Shown: positions 35,824-45,630, counted from the stretch's first letter. The stretch is 64,000 bases of DNA from Achromobacter spanius (GCF_029637605.1 NZ_CP121261.1:4588001-4652000); one strand, 5' to 3'. The notes: generated by a model not told the origin, from the sequence alone. Numbers and translations are program-made.

Positions 35824-36617
35824 GTTTATTGATCAAGGCCAGCGCAAGCGGCAGGCAGATCGTGGAAGTCACGCCCGCCAGCGCGGGCTGGAAGCATGTG
35901 GGATTTCGCGCGTTGCGCATGCTGCCTGATGAAGAAGAGCTATTCAGTACCGACGCCCGCGAATGCTGCATTGTGGTGTTGGCGGGCGAGGTGGATGTGA
36001 GCCTTGGCGCCCATCGCTATCGGGCGCTGGGCAGCCGCATGTCCGTGTTTGATCCGGTGTCGCCCTATGCCGTCTACGTGCCGCCTGGCAAAGGCGTGTC
36101 GATACGCGCGATCACGAATGTTGAGTTGGGGCTTTGCTTTGCCCCCGCGCTTGGGCGCCATGCTCCCCGCGTGATCGAGCCAATGTCGATGCAACGCAGC
36201 GTTCGCGGGCAAGGCAGCAATGCGCGGCATGTGTGTGACATCCTGCCTGAAAGCGACGTGGCGGAGCGGCTGCTGGTAGTCGAAGTGATTACGCCGGCGG
36301 GGCATGCTTCAAGCTATCCGCCGCACAAGCACGACACGGCGGAACCGGGCGAGACGCAGTTGGAAGAGACGTACTACCACCGCTTGAATCCGCCGCAAGG
36401 ATTCGCGTTCCAGCGCGTCTATACCGATGATCGCAGTCTGGACGAGGCCATGGCCGTTGAAGATCACGATGTTGTGACGGTGCCGCGCGGCTACCATCCC
36501 TGCGTCGCCCCCCACGGTTACGATCTTTATTACCTGAACACGATGGCGGGTCCACGGCGCGAATGGGCGTTTCGCAACGACCCCAGGCACGAGTGGATAC
36601 TTCAGGCTTCAGCGTGA
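35820..36617 (+). CDS. iolB: 5-deoxy-glucuronate isomerase
   Basis: A 265-residue double-cupin enzyme converting 5-deoxy-glucuronate to 2-deoxy-5-keto-gluconate. Landmarks are VGFRALRMLPDEEELFSTDARECCIVVLAGEVDV, PASYPPHKHD-type metal motif SSYPPHKHDTAEPGETQLEETYYHRLNPPQGFAFQRVYTDDRSLDEAMAVEDHDVVTVPRGYHPCVAPHGYDLYYLNTMAG. The length matches the family. It is the last gene of the operon; a strong hairpin follows 26 bases after the stop. No iolA follows, so the final step to acetyl-CoA must be encoded elsewhere. Confidence 0.94.
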   Translation: MSLLIKASASGRQIVEVTPASAGWKHVGFRALRMLPDEEELFSTDARECCIVVLAGEVDVSLGAHRYRALGSRMSVFDPVSPYAVYVPPGKGVSIRAITNVELGLCFAPALGRHAPRVIEPMSMQRSVRGQGSNARHVCDILPESDVAERLLVVEVITPAGHASSYPPHKHDTAEPGETQLEETYYHRLNPPQGFAFQRVYTDDRSLDEAMAVEDHDVVTVPRGYHPCVAPHGYDLYYLNTMAGPRREWAFRNDPRHEWILQASA

Positions 36618-36643
36618 GGCGGTTGAATTGAGCAAGCAGAAAA

Positions 36644-36676
36644 ACAAAGACGGCGTGCCAGGCACGCCGTCTTTGT
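36644..36676. terminator. Bidirectional terminator between iolB and sspB
   Basis: A perfect 16-base stem ACAAAGACGGCGTGCC / GGCACGCCGTCTTTGT around one central base. It is preceded by an A-run and lies between convergent operons. Confidence 0.8.
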
Positions 36677-36686
36677 GTCACGCACA

Positions 36687-37142
36687 CTACTTGACGATAG
36701 TCAGGCGCGGACGCTTGGGTTCGTCGTCGTTGCCGCCGTCGTCACCGGGCGTGGTGTCGGCCTGCGCTTCAACGCCTTCCAGGGCAGCGGGTTCCGCCGC
36801 GCCTTGGGCGCCTGCTTCCGGCGGTTCATAGGGCTGCACTTCAAAGCCCATGCCCGCGCCGGTTTCACGCGCGTAGATGGCGCTGACGGCGCCGACGGGA
36901 ACATAGACGTTTTCGGTCACGCCGCTGAAGCGGGCTTGGAACTCAATGAATTCGTTGCCCAGCACCAGACGGTTGGTGGCCAGTGTGCCCACGTTCAGTG
37001 TGATCTGACCGTCACGGACATGCGCGACGGGCACCATGGTGTGCTCATCGACCTGCACGGTGATGTACGGCGTGTAGCCGTTGTCGGTGCACCATTCATG
37101 CAGTGCGCGGATCAGATACGGTTTGGTCGAAGTTTCACCCAT
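36687..37142 (-). CDS. sspB: ClpXP protease specificity-enhancing factor SspB
   Basis: A 151-residue adaptor that tethers ssrA-tagged proteins to ClpXP. The folded substrate-binding part is ETSTKPYLIRALHEWCTDNGYTPYITVQVDEHTMVPVAHVRDGQITLNVG and GNEFIEFQARFSGV. A flexible acidic Pro/Ala-rich linker follows, and the protein ends in RPRLTIVK, the short motif that docks on ClpX. An ATG at 37142 or a GTG one codon earlier may start it. It lies 13 bases downstream of sspA on the same strand, as in many beta- and gammaproteobacteria. Confidence 0.93.
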   Translation of the reverse strand: MGETSTKPYLIRALHEWCTDNGYTPYITVQVDEHTMVPVAHVRDGQITLNVGTLATNRLVLGNEFIEFQARFSGVTENVYVPVGAVSAIYARETGAGMGFEVQPYEPPEAGAQGAAEPAALEGVEAQADTTPGDDGGNDDEPKRPRLTIVK

Positions 37143-37155
37143 CACACAGCCAGCC

Positions 37156-37767
37156 TTAACGACGCATTACTTTTTCCGAAGGCGTCAGCGCTTCGATGTA
37201 GGCCGGGCGCGAGAAGATGCGTTCGGCGTACTTTTGCAGCGGGGCCGCGTTCTTGGGCAGTTCGATACCGTAGTGATCCAGGCGCCACAGCAGCGGCGCC
37301 ACGGCCACGTCCAGCATCGAGAATTCTTCGCCCAGCATGTACTTGTTCTTCAGCAGCATCGGGGCCAACTGGGCCAGGCGGTCGCGAATGTTCTGGCGCG
37401 CGTTGGCCAGCTTCTTCTCGTCGGGCTTGGTGCTGCGGTCTTCCAGCGTCGAGACGTGAACAAACAGTTCTTTCTCGAAGTTGTACAGGAACAGGCGGGT
37501 ACGGGCGCGCATGACGGGATCGGCCGGCATCAGTTGCGGATGCGGGAAGCGCTCGTCGATGTACTCGTTGATGATGTTGGATTCGTACAGGATCAGGTCG
37601 CGCTCGACCAGGATGGGCACTTGACCGTACGGGTTCATCACCGCGATGTCTTCGGGCTTGTTGTACAGGTCGATGTCACGGATCTCGAAGTCCATACCCT
37701 TTTCGAACAACACGAAGCGGCAGCGTTGCGAAAACGGACACGTGGTTCCGGAATAGAGCACCATCAT
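37156..37767 (-). CDS. sspA: Stringent starvation protein A (GST fold)
   Basis: A 203-residue protein with a thioredoxin-like N-terminal domain (MVLYSGTTCPFSQRCRFVLFEKGMDFEIRDIDL, NPYGQVPILVERDLILYESNIINEYIDERFPHPQLMP) and a helical glutathione-transferase C-terminal domain. SspA binds RNA polymerase under starvation rather than acting as a transferase. AAGGAC lies upstream of two adjacent ATGs. The gene order petA-petB-petC-sspA-sspB is a standard arrangement. A hairpin in its leader probably ends most petABC transcripts. Confidence 0.92.
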   Translation of the reverse strand: MMVLYSGTTCPFSQRCRFVLFEKGMDFEIRDIDLYNKPEDIAVMNPYGQVPILVERDLILYESNIINEYIDERFPHPQLMPADPVMRARTRLFLYNFEKELFVHVSTLEDRSTKPDEKKLANARQNIRDRLAQLAPMLLKNKYMLGEEFSMLDVAVAPLLWRLDHYGIELPKNAAPLQKYAERIFSRPAYIEALTPSEKVMRR

Positions 37768-37783
37768 GGTGAAAGTCCTTTAT

Positions 37784-37825
37784 GAAAAACGAAAGGCCAG
37801 CGCCTAAATCTAGCAGGCGCTGGCC
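37784..37825 (-). terminator. Terminator of petABC in the sspA leader
   Basis: On the minus strand the stem GGCCAGCGCCT (37825-37815) pairs with AGGCGCTGGCC (37805-37795), followed by TTTCGTTTTTC. It lies 95 bases after petC and just upstream of the sspA ribosome site. Confidence 0.75.
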
Positions 37826-37919
37826 CCGATTGCCAGGCGGGATAGGCGTACGGCCCTATCCTCCGTTGCCGTCCCTTATTAATGAGGTAGCGGCTTGCAT
37901 GCCTGGCGGGGCGTTGCGG

Positions 37920-38780
37920 TTAGCGCACGTGTTTCCAGTACGAGGCGTTCAGGCGCCACGTAACCAGGAAGAACAACAGCAGGAACAACATGACGCCGAC
38001 GCCGATACGGACGCGCAATGTCTGGACGGGCTCTGCCATCCAGGACATGAACGCGGTCAGGTCTGCGACGTCGTTGTCGTATGTTGCGACTTGGGCCGGG
38101 TTGGCGGCCTTAAATTTGGCATCAAAGGTGGCATGGCCGTGGTAATCAGCTACCGGTTCGGCCTTGACCGTGGAAAAACCTTGAGCATCGTACACCGTCG
38201 TGATGCGTTCCCAGTTTTTGGGAGCGCCTTCCTTGGCATCCTTGGCTTCCACTTCATGCATGGCCACGGTCGTCAGTTCGCGCGGACCCTGGCGTTCCCA
38301 GAGGGCGTGCGGCATGCCCACGGACGGGAAAACCAGGTTGTTCCAGCCCGTGGCGCGCGACGTGTCGCGGTAGAAGGTGCGCAGGTAGGTGTAGATGTAG
38401 TCGGCGCCGGACGGGCCGGCGTTGACCGATTTGGCGCGGGCGATCACGGATAAATCCGGGGGCGTCGTGCCAAACCACTTCTTGGCGTCCTGGGGCGTCA
38501 TGGCGATATGCATCATGTCGCCCACCTTTTCGCCGGTGAACAGCAGGCTTTCCTTGATTTGCTGGTCGGTCAGACCTATGTCCTTGAGCTTGTTGTAGCG
38601 CATCGAGGACGCGCTATGACAGTTCAGGCAGTAGTTGACGAACAGCTTGGCGCCGTTTTGCAGCGACGACATGTCGTTGACGCGGTACGGCGCCTTGTCC
38701 AGCGGGAAACCGCCTTCGGCGGCAAATGCGGTGGTGCACGTGAGCATCAAGGCCACGGCACCAATCAGCTTCTTGATCAT
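37920..38780 (-). CDS. petC: Ubiquinol-cytochrome c reductase, cytochrome c1 subunit
   Basis: A 286-residue haem protein of the bc1 complex. It has a signal peptide (MIKKLIGAVALMLTCTTAFA), the c-type haem site CLNCH in FVNYCLNCHSASSMRYN, the axial methionine region in the second half, and a C-terminal membrane anchor (VRIGVGVMLFLLLFFLVTWRLNASYWKHVR). It passes electrons from the Rieske centre to soluble cytochrome c. The ATG at 38780 gives the signal peptide directly; the frame is open far upstream through petB but that part is not coding. Confidence 0.95.
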   Translation of the reverse strand: MIKKLIGAVALMLTCTTAFAAEGGFPLDKAPYRVNDMSSLQNGAKLFVNYCLNCHSASSMRYNKLKDIGLTDQQIKESLLFTGEKVGDMMHIAMTPQDAKKWFGTTPPDLSVIARAKSVNAGPSGADYIYTYLRTFYRDTSRATGWNNLVFPSVGMPHALWERQGPRELTTVAMHEVEAKDAKEGAPKNWERITTVYDAQGFSTVKAEPVADYHGHATFDAKFKAANPAQVATYDNDVADLTAFMSWMAEPVQTLRVRIGVGVMLFLLLFFLVTWRLNASYWKHVR

Positions 38781-38803
38781 GGTTAATCCGTTATCTGGTG
38801 GGC

Positions 38804-40192
38804 TCAGTGGGCGTGGAACGTAACGCGCTCGGGCACTTGCTTGAAGGTGCCAAGGCGGCTCCAGACCGGCATCAGGAAGAAAAATGCCAGGTACAGCAGC
38901 GTGCCAATTTGCGACGTGATGTTCAACGGCGGACTGGGCGGCTGCGTACCGATGTAGCCGAGCACCAGGAAGTTGACCATGAAGATGCCGTAGATCCACT
39001 TGTGCCACGTGGGCCGGTAGCGGATCGACTTGACCGGGGAATGGTCCAGCCAGGGCAGGAAGAACAGGATGACCACCGTACCGCCCATGGCCACCACGCC
39101 CCAGAACTTGGCGTCGATCACGCGCAGCAGCACGGCCACGACGATCAGGATGCCGGGGATGGCAATGCGCAGGATGCCCTTCAGGTTGCTCTTGACGAGC
39201 AACGCGATGGCGCCCAGCACCGATGCGCCCGCCAACACCCACGTGAATTCGTCGGTGGTGGCGCGCAGCATCGAGTAGAACGGCGTGAAGTACCAGACCG
39301 GCGCGATGTGTGGCGGCGTCTTCAGCGAGTCAGCGGGAATGAAGTTGTTGTACTCGAGGAAGTAGCCGCCCATTTCCGGCGCGAAGAACACGATGAACGC
39401 GAACACGAGCAGGAAGCCCGCCACGCCCATCAGGTCATGCACGGAATAGAACGGGTGGAACGGGATGCCATCCTTGGGCCGGCCGTACTTGTCTTTCGGG
39501 CCCTGCTTGATTTCGATGCCGTCCGGGTTGTTCGAGCCGACTTCGTGCAGTGCCACCAGGTGAGCCGCGACCAGGCCCACGAGCACCAGCGGAATCGCGA
39601 TGACGTGAAAGGCAAAGAAGCGGTTCAGGGTGGCGTCCGACACGACGTAGTCGCCACGGATCCAGATTGACAGCTCGGGGCCAATGAACGGAATGGCGGC
39701 GAACAGGTTCACGATCACCTGGGCGCCCCAATACGACATCTGGCCCCACGGCAGCAGATAACCGAAGAAGGCTTCCGCCATCAGACAGAGGAAAATTGCC
39801 ACGCCGAAGATCCACACGAGTTCGCGCGGCTTGCGGTAGGAACCGTAAAGCAGCCCGCGCAGCATGTGCAGGTAGACGACGACGAAGAACATCGACGCGC
39901 CGGTGGAATGCATGTAGCGCACGAGCCAGCCCCAGGGGACTTCGCGCATGATGTATTCGACGGATTGGAACGCGCGTTCGGCGTCCGGCTTGTAATGCAT
40001 GACCAGGAAAATGCCGGTCACGATCTGCAGCACCAGGACCAATAAGGCCAGAGAGCCAAAGAAATACCAGAAGTTGAAATTCTTTGGTGCGTAGTACTCG
40101 GACAGATGGGCTTTCCAGGTGGATGTCACCGGAAAACGCCGGTCCAGCCACCCCAACAGGCCTGTTGTCTCGACGGTTTTCTCGCCAGCCAT
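38804..40192 (-). CDS. petB: Ubiquinol-cytochrome c reductase, cytochrome b subunit
   Basis: A 462-residue integral membrane protein with about eight to nine helices carrying the two b haems and the quinone sites. Recognisable segments include FWYFFGSLALLVLVLQIVTGIFLVMHYKPDAERAFQSVEYIMREVPWGWLVRYMHSTGASMFFVVVYLHMLRGLLYGSYRKPRELVW, the GYLLPWGQMSYWGAQV loop, and the Qo-site PEWY-equivalent PVWYFTPFYSMLR. It lies between petA and petC in the usual order. Confidence 0.96.
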   Translation of the reverse strand: MAGEKTVETTGLLGWLDRRFPVTSTWKAHLSEYYAPKNFNFWYFFGSLALLVLVLQIVTGIFLVMHYKPDAERAFQSVEYIMREVPWGWLVRYMHSTGASMFFVVVYLHMLRGLLYGSYRKPRELVWIFGVAIFLCLMAEAFFGYLLPWGQMSYWGAQVIVNLFAAIPFIGPELSIWIRGDYVVSDATLNRFFAFHVIAIPLVLVGLVAAHLVALHEVGSNNPDGIEIKQGPKDKYGRPKDGIPFHPFYSVHDLMGVAGFLLVFAFIVFFAPEMGGYFLEYNNFIPADSLKTPPHIAPVWYFTPFYSMLRATTDEFTWVLAGASVLGAIALLVKSNLKGILRIAIPGILIVVAVLLRVIDAKFWGVVAMGGTVVILFFLPWLDHSPVKSIRYRPTWHKWIYGIFMVNFLVLGYIGTQPPSPPLNITSQIGTLLYLAFFFLMPVWSRLGTFKQVPERVTFHAH

Positions 40193-40265
40193 GTAACGGC
40201 TCCTTCTCTAATACGTGGCGTATTTGTTTTACTTACGTAATCGGGAAAAAAGCGCGACGCGAGCG

Positions 40266-40907
40266 TCAGGCCTTGTTGTCTTCATCGACGCCCACAATGA
40301 TGCGGGTGTCGCTCAGATATTCGTACGGCGGAACTTCGAGATTATCGGGAGCAGGCTTGTTCTTGTAGACCCGGCCAGCCAGGTCGAACGTGGAGCCGTG
40401 GCAGGGGCAGAGGAATCCGCCTTGCCAATTGGCGCCCATGCCGCCACCGCCGCCTGTTTCGAAGTGCGAGGTGGGCGAGCAGCCCAAGTGAGTACAGATG
40501 CCGACGCAAACGAAGAGCTCGGGCTTGCGCGAGCGACCTTCGTTCTTGGCATATTCGGGAGTGAAGCCTGGCCGCTCGGATTCCGGGTCGGCCAGCAAGG
40601 GGTCAAGCGTCTTGAGGGCGGCGAGCTGTTCGGGAGAACGGTGCATGATCCACACCGGTTTCCCACGCCATTCCACGGTTTTCATGGTGCCGACGGGTAT
40701 ATCGCCGATATCCACTTCAACGGGGGCCCCGGCCGCTCGGGCCTTGTCAGAGGGAGAAAATGTGCTCACAAGCGGCACTGCCGTTGCGACACCTGCTACG
40801 CCACCCACAGCACAGGCGGTGGTAACCCAGAAACGTCGCGAAGGATCAGGTGGCAGGTTGGGATCAACCGCACCGTCATCATCGTGCACCAGCGTATCCT
40901 GACTCAT
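40266..40907 (-). CDS. petA: Ubiquinol-cytochrome c reductase, Rieske iron-sulfur subunit
   Basis: A 213-residue Rieske protein. The 2Fe-2S ligands are in CTHLGC and CPCHGS, part of GGFLCPCHGSTFDLAGRVYKNKPAPDNLEVPPYEY. The N-terminus carries a twin-arginine signal-anchor PSRRFWVTTACAVGGVAGVATAVPLV, so it is expected to be exported folded by the Tat system, encoded 3.3 kb away in this window. It is the first gene of petABC; a TATAAT box lies 92 bases upstream. Confidence 0.96.
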   Translation of the reverse strand: MSQDTLVHDDDGAVDPNLPPDPSRRFWVTTACAVGGVAGVATAVPLVSTFSPSDKARAAGAPVEVDIGDIPVGTMKTVEWRGKPVWIMHRSPEQLAALKTLDPLLADPESERPGFTPEYAKNEGRSRKPELFVCVGICTHLGCSPTSHFETGGGGGMGANWQGGFLCPCHGSTFDLAGRVYKNKPAPDNLEVPPYEYLSDTRIIVGVDEDNKA

Positions 40908-40999
40908 CTTCCTATCCTTGTTGATGCGCCCGCTCTACGAGTAGCATCACTTCTGCGGCATCGGCTTCGCGGGAATATGTAACAACATAGCAACCGCGT

Positions 41000-41005
41000 A
41001 TTATA
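41000..41005 (-). promoter_or_regulatory. Candidate -10 box for petABC
   Basis: A perfect TATAAT on the minus strand, 92 bases before the petA ATG, in CGCTATAATACG. The -35 at 17 bases is poor. The overlapping plus-strand TATTAT (40999-41004) could serve mscL, so the two divergent units may share this site. Confidence 0.4.
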
Positions 41006-41047
41006 GCGCCAGCCCACTCAAGGGCGTATCACGATGGGAGTGCTTTT

Positions 41048-41500
41048 ATGAGCAAAAAGACTGGTTTCGTCAAAGAATTCCGAGATTTCGCTGTAAAAGG
41101 CAACGCGGTTGACCTGGCGGTAGGTGTCATTATCGGTGCGGCGTTCGGCCGAATCGTCGATTCCATGGTGAAAGACATCATCATGCCCTTGGTCAATTTC
41201 ATCCTGGGCGGCGCCGTCGATTTCTCGAACAAATTCTTTGTGCTGTCGATGCCCGCCGGCTACAACGGCCCGATGACGTATGCCGACCTCACCAAAGCGG
41301 GCGCCAGCGTGTTCGCCTGGGGTAACTTCGTGACGGTCCTCATCAACTTCGTGTTGCTGGCGTTCGTGATTTTCTGGATGGTCAAAGCCATCTACAAGGC
41401 CCGCACCAAGGCCGAGGAAGCACCGGCACCGGCCGCGCCAGCCGCAACGCCCGAAGACGTGGCGCTGCTGCGCGAAATTCGCGACCTGCTCAAGAAATAA
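41048..41500 (+). CDS. mscL: Large-conductance mechanosensitive channel
   Basis: A 150-residue inner-membrane channel that opens under hypoosmotic stress. It begins [55 protein letters not shown], the family N-terminal helix and pore-lining TM1 with its Gly/Ala pattern. TM2 is [31 protein letters not shown], followed by an Ala/Pro linker and the cytoplasmic helix [21 protein letters not shown] lies seven bases before the ATG. Confidence 0.96.
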   Translation: MSKKTGFVKEFRDFAVKGNAVDLAVGVIIGAAFGRIVDSMVKDIIMPLVNFILGGAVDFSNKFFVLSMPAGYNGPMTYADLTKAGASVFAWGNFVTVLINFVLLAFVIFWMVKAIYKARTKAEEAPAPAAPAATPEDVALLREIRDLLKK

Positions 41501-41522
41501 AGCACCGCAAAAAATAAAGCAC

Positions 41523-41572
41523 GACAACGGCCCGGCCGGCGCATTCGCCGGGGCCTGGCTGCCGTTGTTGTG
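41523..41572. terminator. Hairpin between convergent mscL and Nif3-like gene
   Basis: Outer arms ACAACGGC and GCCGTTGT enclose an inner stem CCGGCG / CGCCGG; a short T-rich tail (TTGTTGTGTTT) follows on the plus strand. Confidence 0.6.
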
Positions 41573-41578
41573 TTTGCG

Positions 41579-42355
41579 CTACGCCGGGTTATCAAGATCG
41601 ATGAATTCGACCTTGATGCCGAACTGTTCGGCCACGGCCTGGCCCAGCGCCTGGGCGCCATAGCGCTCGGTGGCGTGGTGACCGGCCGCGATGAAGCCGA
41701 CGCCGGTCTCTCGCGCCAGATGCACGGTGGACTCAGACACTTCGCCTGTGAGGTAAGCGCTGGCGCCGGCATCCACGGCGTCGGCCAGCATGCCTTGCGC
41801 CCCGCCTGTACACCACGCCACGCTTGTCAAGGGTTGATCCGGGTCGCCGACCACCAGCGGTTGCCGGCCCAGCCGTTCTGCCACGCGCGCGCCCAGTTGG
41901 CCCAGTGTTTTCAGCCCCGTGGCCTCGCCCAGCCATACCAGGTTGTCCTGGCCACAGGTGCGCGGTGTTCCGTCATCGCGCCGCGCGGGCGTGAAACCCA
42001 GCACGCGGGCCAGTTGCGCGTTGTTGCCCAGGGTGGGATGCGCATCCAGCGGCAAATGATAGGCGTACAGGTTCAGGTCGTTTTTCAATGCCAGCGCCAT
42101 GCGCGTGCGTCGCGTGCCGATCACGCGACGGTCTTCATTGCGCCACATCCAGCCATGGTGGACCAGCACGGCATCCGCGCCACGTTCGACCGCGGCGCGC
42201 AGCAATGCTTCGCTGGCGGTAACACCGGTGATAATGTGTGCGACTTCGGATCGGCCCTCCACTTGCAAGCCGTTGGGGCAGTAGTCCTTGAAACGCGCGG
42301 CTTGCAGGGTGTCGTCCAGCCAACTGGCCAGCACGCGAGAGTCCACTTTTTTCAT
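41579..42355 (-). CDS. Nif3-like dinuclear metal centre hexameric protein
   Basis: A 258-residue member of the Nif3/DUF34 (YbgI) family, widely conserved toroidal hexamers with a two-metal site; the role is unsettled, and the old label GTP cyclohydrolase 1 type 2 homolog is doubtful. Family motifs are FKDYCPNGLQVEG, the metal-binding VLVHHGWMW (His-His), the NLNLYAYHLPLDAHPTLGNNAQLA block, YLTGEVSE and the closing FIAAGHHATERYG. The ATG at 42355 (MKKVDSRVLASWLDD) has AGGA seven bases upstream. A serine protease gene starts divergently only 19 bases away. Confidence 0.9.
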   Translation of the reverse strand: MKKVDSRVLASWLDDTLQAARFKDYCPNGLQVEGRSEVAHIITGVTASEALLRAAVERGADAVLVHHGWMWRNEDRRVIGTRRTRMALALKNDLNLYAYHLPLDAHPTLGNNAQLARVLGFTPARRDDGTPRTCGQDNLVWLGEATGLKTLGQLGARVAERLGRQPLVVGDPDQPLTSVAWCTGGAQGMLADAVDAGASAYLTGEVSESTVHLARETGVGFIAAGHHATERYGAQALGQAVAEQFGIKVEFIDLDNPA

Positions 42356-42374
42356 CGTTCGTCCTATCAGAATC

Positions 42375-43535
<1,161 letters not shown>

Positions 43536-43593
43536 CGGGGCGAGGTGGCAGGCGGCGGTGGCGGGCTGCGTGGCGCGTGCCTGGCAGGCGCGG

Positions 43594-43983
43594 CTAGGCA
43601 TCGGGCGGCTGCCGTTCGGCCAGCAGGCGCACCATCGACAACACGGCTTTTTTCGTGCTGTCGGGTTGGCTCTGCAGCAATGCGCCGATCTCGGCGCAGT
43701 AGTCGTCCGGGGCGGCTGCCGGCACGGCCGGCGTCGCGGGCGCCGGCAAGCAGTTCGAGTTGAATTCCGTCACGCTCACTACGCCGTCGCTCAGCCAGGG
43801 CACGGTGGTGTCCAACGCTTTCGCCAGCCGCAGCAAGGTTGCGCGCGAGGGGGCATAGTGCTCATCGCGGGTAAGAATTCGGTGGATGCAGGATTGCGGC
43901 ACGCCCGAAAGGCGCGCCAATTGGTTTTGGCTGTGGATGCCGCGCCACCGCATCAGGGCGCGCAGCCTTTGAGCAGGCGACAT
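43594..43983 (-). CDS. Small HTH (Xre-like) transcriptional regulator
   Basis: A 129-residue DNA-binding protein. Residues 1-65 form an Xre-type helix-turn-helix (MSPAQRLRALMRWRGIHSQNQLARLSGVPQSCIHRILTRDEHYAPSRATLLRLAKALDTTVPWLSDG). The C-terminal 60 residues are Ala/Pro-rich then helical (DDYCAEIGALLQSQPDSTKKAVLSMVRLLAERQ). It resembles phage-repressor-like regulators lacking a protease domain. The frame stays open upstream to 44229, through an 11-bp tandem repeat array, but the ATG at 43983 gives a normal HTH start. Target unknown; neighbours are a DegS-like protease and the tat operon. Confidence 0.75.
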   Translation of the reverse strand: MSPAQRLRALMRWRGIHSQNQLARLSGVPQSCIHRILTRDEHYAPSRATLLRLAKALDTTVPWLSDGVVSVTEFNSNCLPAPATPAVPAAAPDDYCAEIGALLQSQPDSTKKAVLSMVRLLAERQPPDA

Positions 43984-44046
43984 GCCAACAATGTAGGGTG
44001 GCACCCGCGCGCCGACAAGAGTGAAAGAGTCCGATACTGTGCCGCG

Positions 44047-44101
44047 TTTGAGCGGCGTTTGAGCGGCGTTTGCACGGCGTTTGCACGGCGTTTGCACGGC
44101 G
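44047..44101. repeat. Five tandem 11-bp repeats
   Basis: Five consecutive units: TTTGAGCGGCG twice, then TTTGCACGGCG three times, followed by a degenerate TCTTGCGCCGC. The array starts 64 bases upstream of the HTH regulator gene, between it and the tat operon. The unit length is close to one helical turn. Confidence 0.9.
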
Positions 44102-44204
44102 TCTTGCGCCGCTTCTTGCTCAGTTTCTTGCACCGATTTTTTGCACCATGTATTGCGTGGCGCGAGCGGCGGACAACGGCGGTGGATACCGCGGTGAACG
44201 TGAA

Positions 44205-44228
44205 TGGGGCCGCCCGAAGGCGGCCCCA
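44205..44228. terminator. Hairpin after tatC
   Basis: Perfect ten-base stem TGGGGCCGCC / GGCGGCCCCA with a CGAA loop, 27 bases after the tatC stop. There is no T-run, so termination efficiency is uncertain. Confidence 0.55.
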
Positions 44229-44254
44229 CGCAATGCGCGATACGTGGCGCTTGG

Positions 44255-45046
44255 TCAGTGACGCTCGGTCAGTGAGTCAGAGACGGCGTCGTCGGCCGCG
44301 CCCGCCTTGGGCGTGACCATCCGGGCAACGAGCAGGCCAACCTCATAAAGCAGGCAGAGCGGCACCGCCAGCATGAACTGGCTGACCACGTCGGGCGGCG
44401 TGACCACGGCGGCAATGATGAATGCGCCCACCACCACATAGCCGCGCGCGGCTCGTAGCTTGGACAGTTCGACAACGCCCATCTTCACCAGCAGCACGAC
44501 GGCCACGGGCACTTCGAAGGTGATCCCGAACGCCATGAACATCGTCATGACGAAGCTCAGGTAGGCCTCGATGTCCGGGGCCGGCGTGATGGACTGCGGC
44601 GCGAACGTGGCAATGAAATGGAACACCGTGCGGAACACCACGAAGTAGCAGAACGCCATGCCCGCGATGAACAGGAACGTGCTGGAGACGATCAGCGGCA
44701 GCGCCAGTCGTTTTTCGTGGCGATACAGGCCCGGCGCCACAAAGGCCCACGCCTGGTACAGCACGACCGGCAACGCCACGATGAAGGCGGCCATCATCGT
44801 GACCTTGACCGGCACCATGAACGGCGTGATGACGCCCGTGGCGATCATGCGCGTGCCTTGGGGCAGCGACGCCAGCATGGGGGCCGCCAGCACGTCGTAA
44901 ATGGCCGATGCGCCGGGATAGATGAACAACACGATGAACACGGCCACTACCGCGCCGACGGCGCGCATCAGGCGGGTGCGCAATTCGACCAGGTGAGAGA
45001 TGAAGGTCTCTTGCTGGCCTTCTTCTTGGGAGGCTTCCTGGGTCAC
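44255..45046 (-). CDS. tatC: Sec-independent protein translocase subunit TatC
   Basis: A 263-residue six-helix membrane protein, the receptor for twin-arginine signal peptides. It starts ETFISHLVELRTRLMRAVGAVVAVFIVLF, with the conserved HLxELRxR motif, and contains FVAPGLYRHEKRLALPLIVSSTFLFIAGMAFCYF and FGITFEVPVAVVLLVKMGVV. The first codons overlap the end of tatB by four bases. It is the last gene of the long his-tat series. Confidence 0.96.
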   Translation of the reverse strand: MTQEASQEEGQQETFISHLVELRTRLMRAVGAVVAVFIVLFIYPGASAIYDVLAAPMLASLPQGTRMIATGVITPFMVPVKVTMMAAFIVALPVVLYQAWAFVAPGLYRHEKRLALPLIVSSTFLFIAGMAFCYFVVFRTVFHFIATFAPQSITPAPDIEAYLSFVMTMFMAFGITFEVPVAVVLLVKMGVVELSKLRAARGYVVVGAFIIAAVVTPPDVVSQFMLAVPLCLLYEVGLLVARMVTPKAGAADDAVSDSLTERH

Positions 45047-45630
45047 GTCGGTGTTCCGGAGGGCGGGACGGGCTTGGCGGCGGGCGCGGCGTCGTCAGCC
45101 TTGGGCGCGCGGGGCGCCGGGGCGGGTTGTTGAGGAGCGGGGGGCGCGGCCGCCGTGCTGCTGGTTGCGGACGCGGGCGGCAGGTCCAGATCCAGGTTGT
45201 GGCTTTGCCCGGGAGGCGCGATCGTGCGCGTGGGTTCGGGCACGGAGTCGGGCGCGGGTTCAAGCGACGCGCTAGCCGCGGGGGCCGACGCGTCTCCCAC
45301 GATCACGGGTGCGACCTTGCCATTGGCTTCGCGGGCCACTTCGTCGAGTTCGGCACGGAACTGCTGAACCGGCTCTTGCAAGGACGCGTGCGTTTCATTC
45401 AGCGACTGTTGCACGCCTTGGGCGGCGTCTTCCATTTCGCTTTTGAATTTGCGCAGCTCGTCGATTTCGATTTCGCGTTGGATATCGGACTTAACGTCGT
45501 TGACGTAACGCTGCGCGCGACCCAGCAGGTGGCCGACGGTGCGGGCAACCTTGGGCAGGCGTTCGGGACCAATGACGATCAAGGCGATGACGCCGACCAC
45601 CATCAGTTCAGTGAAACTGACATCAAACAT
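45043..45630 (-). CDS. tatB: Sec-independent protein translocase subunit TatB
   Basis: A 195-residue protein with an N-terminal membrane helix MFDVSFTELMVVGVIALIVIGPERLPKVARTVGHLLGRAQRYVNDVKSDIQ, the conserved GPERLP hinge and an amphipathic helix. The C-terminal 100 residues form a Pro/Ala-rich tail, longer than usual and low in complexity. It works with TatC as the substrate receptor. The start at 45630 yields the canonical N-terminus; tatA lies 72 bases upstream. Confidence 0.95.
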   Translation of the reverse strand: MFDVSFTELMVVGVIALIVIGPERLPKVARTVGHLLGRAQRYVNDVKSDIQREIEIDELRKFKSEMEDAAQGVQQSLNETHASLQEPVQQFRAELDEVAREANGKVAPVIVGDASAPAASASLEPAPDSVPEPTRTIAPPGQSHNLDLDLPPASATSSTAAAPPAPQQPAPAPRAPKADDAAPAAKPVPPSGTPT

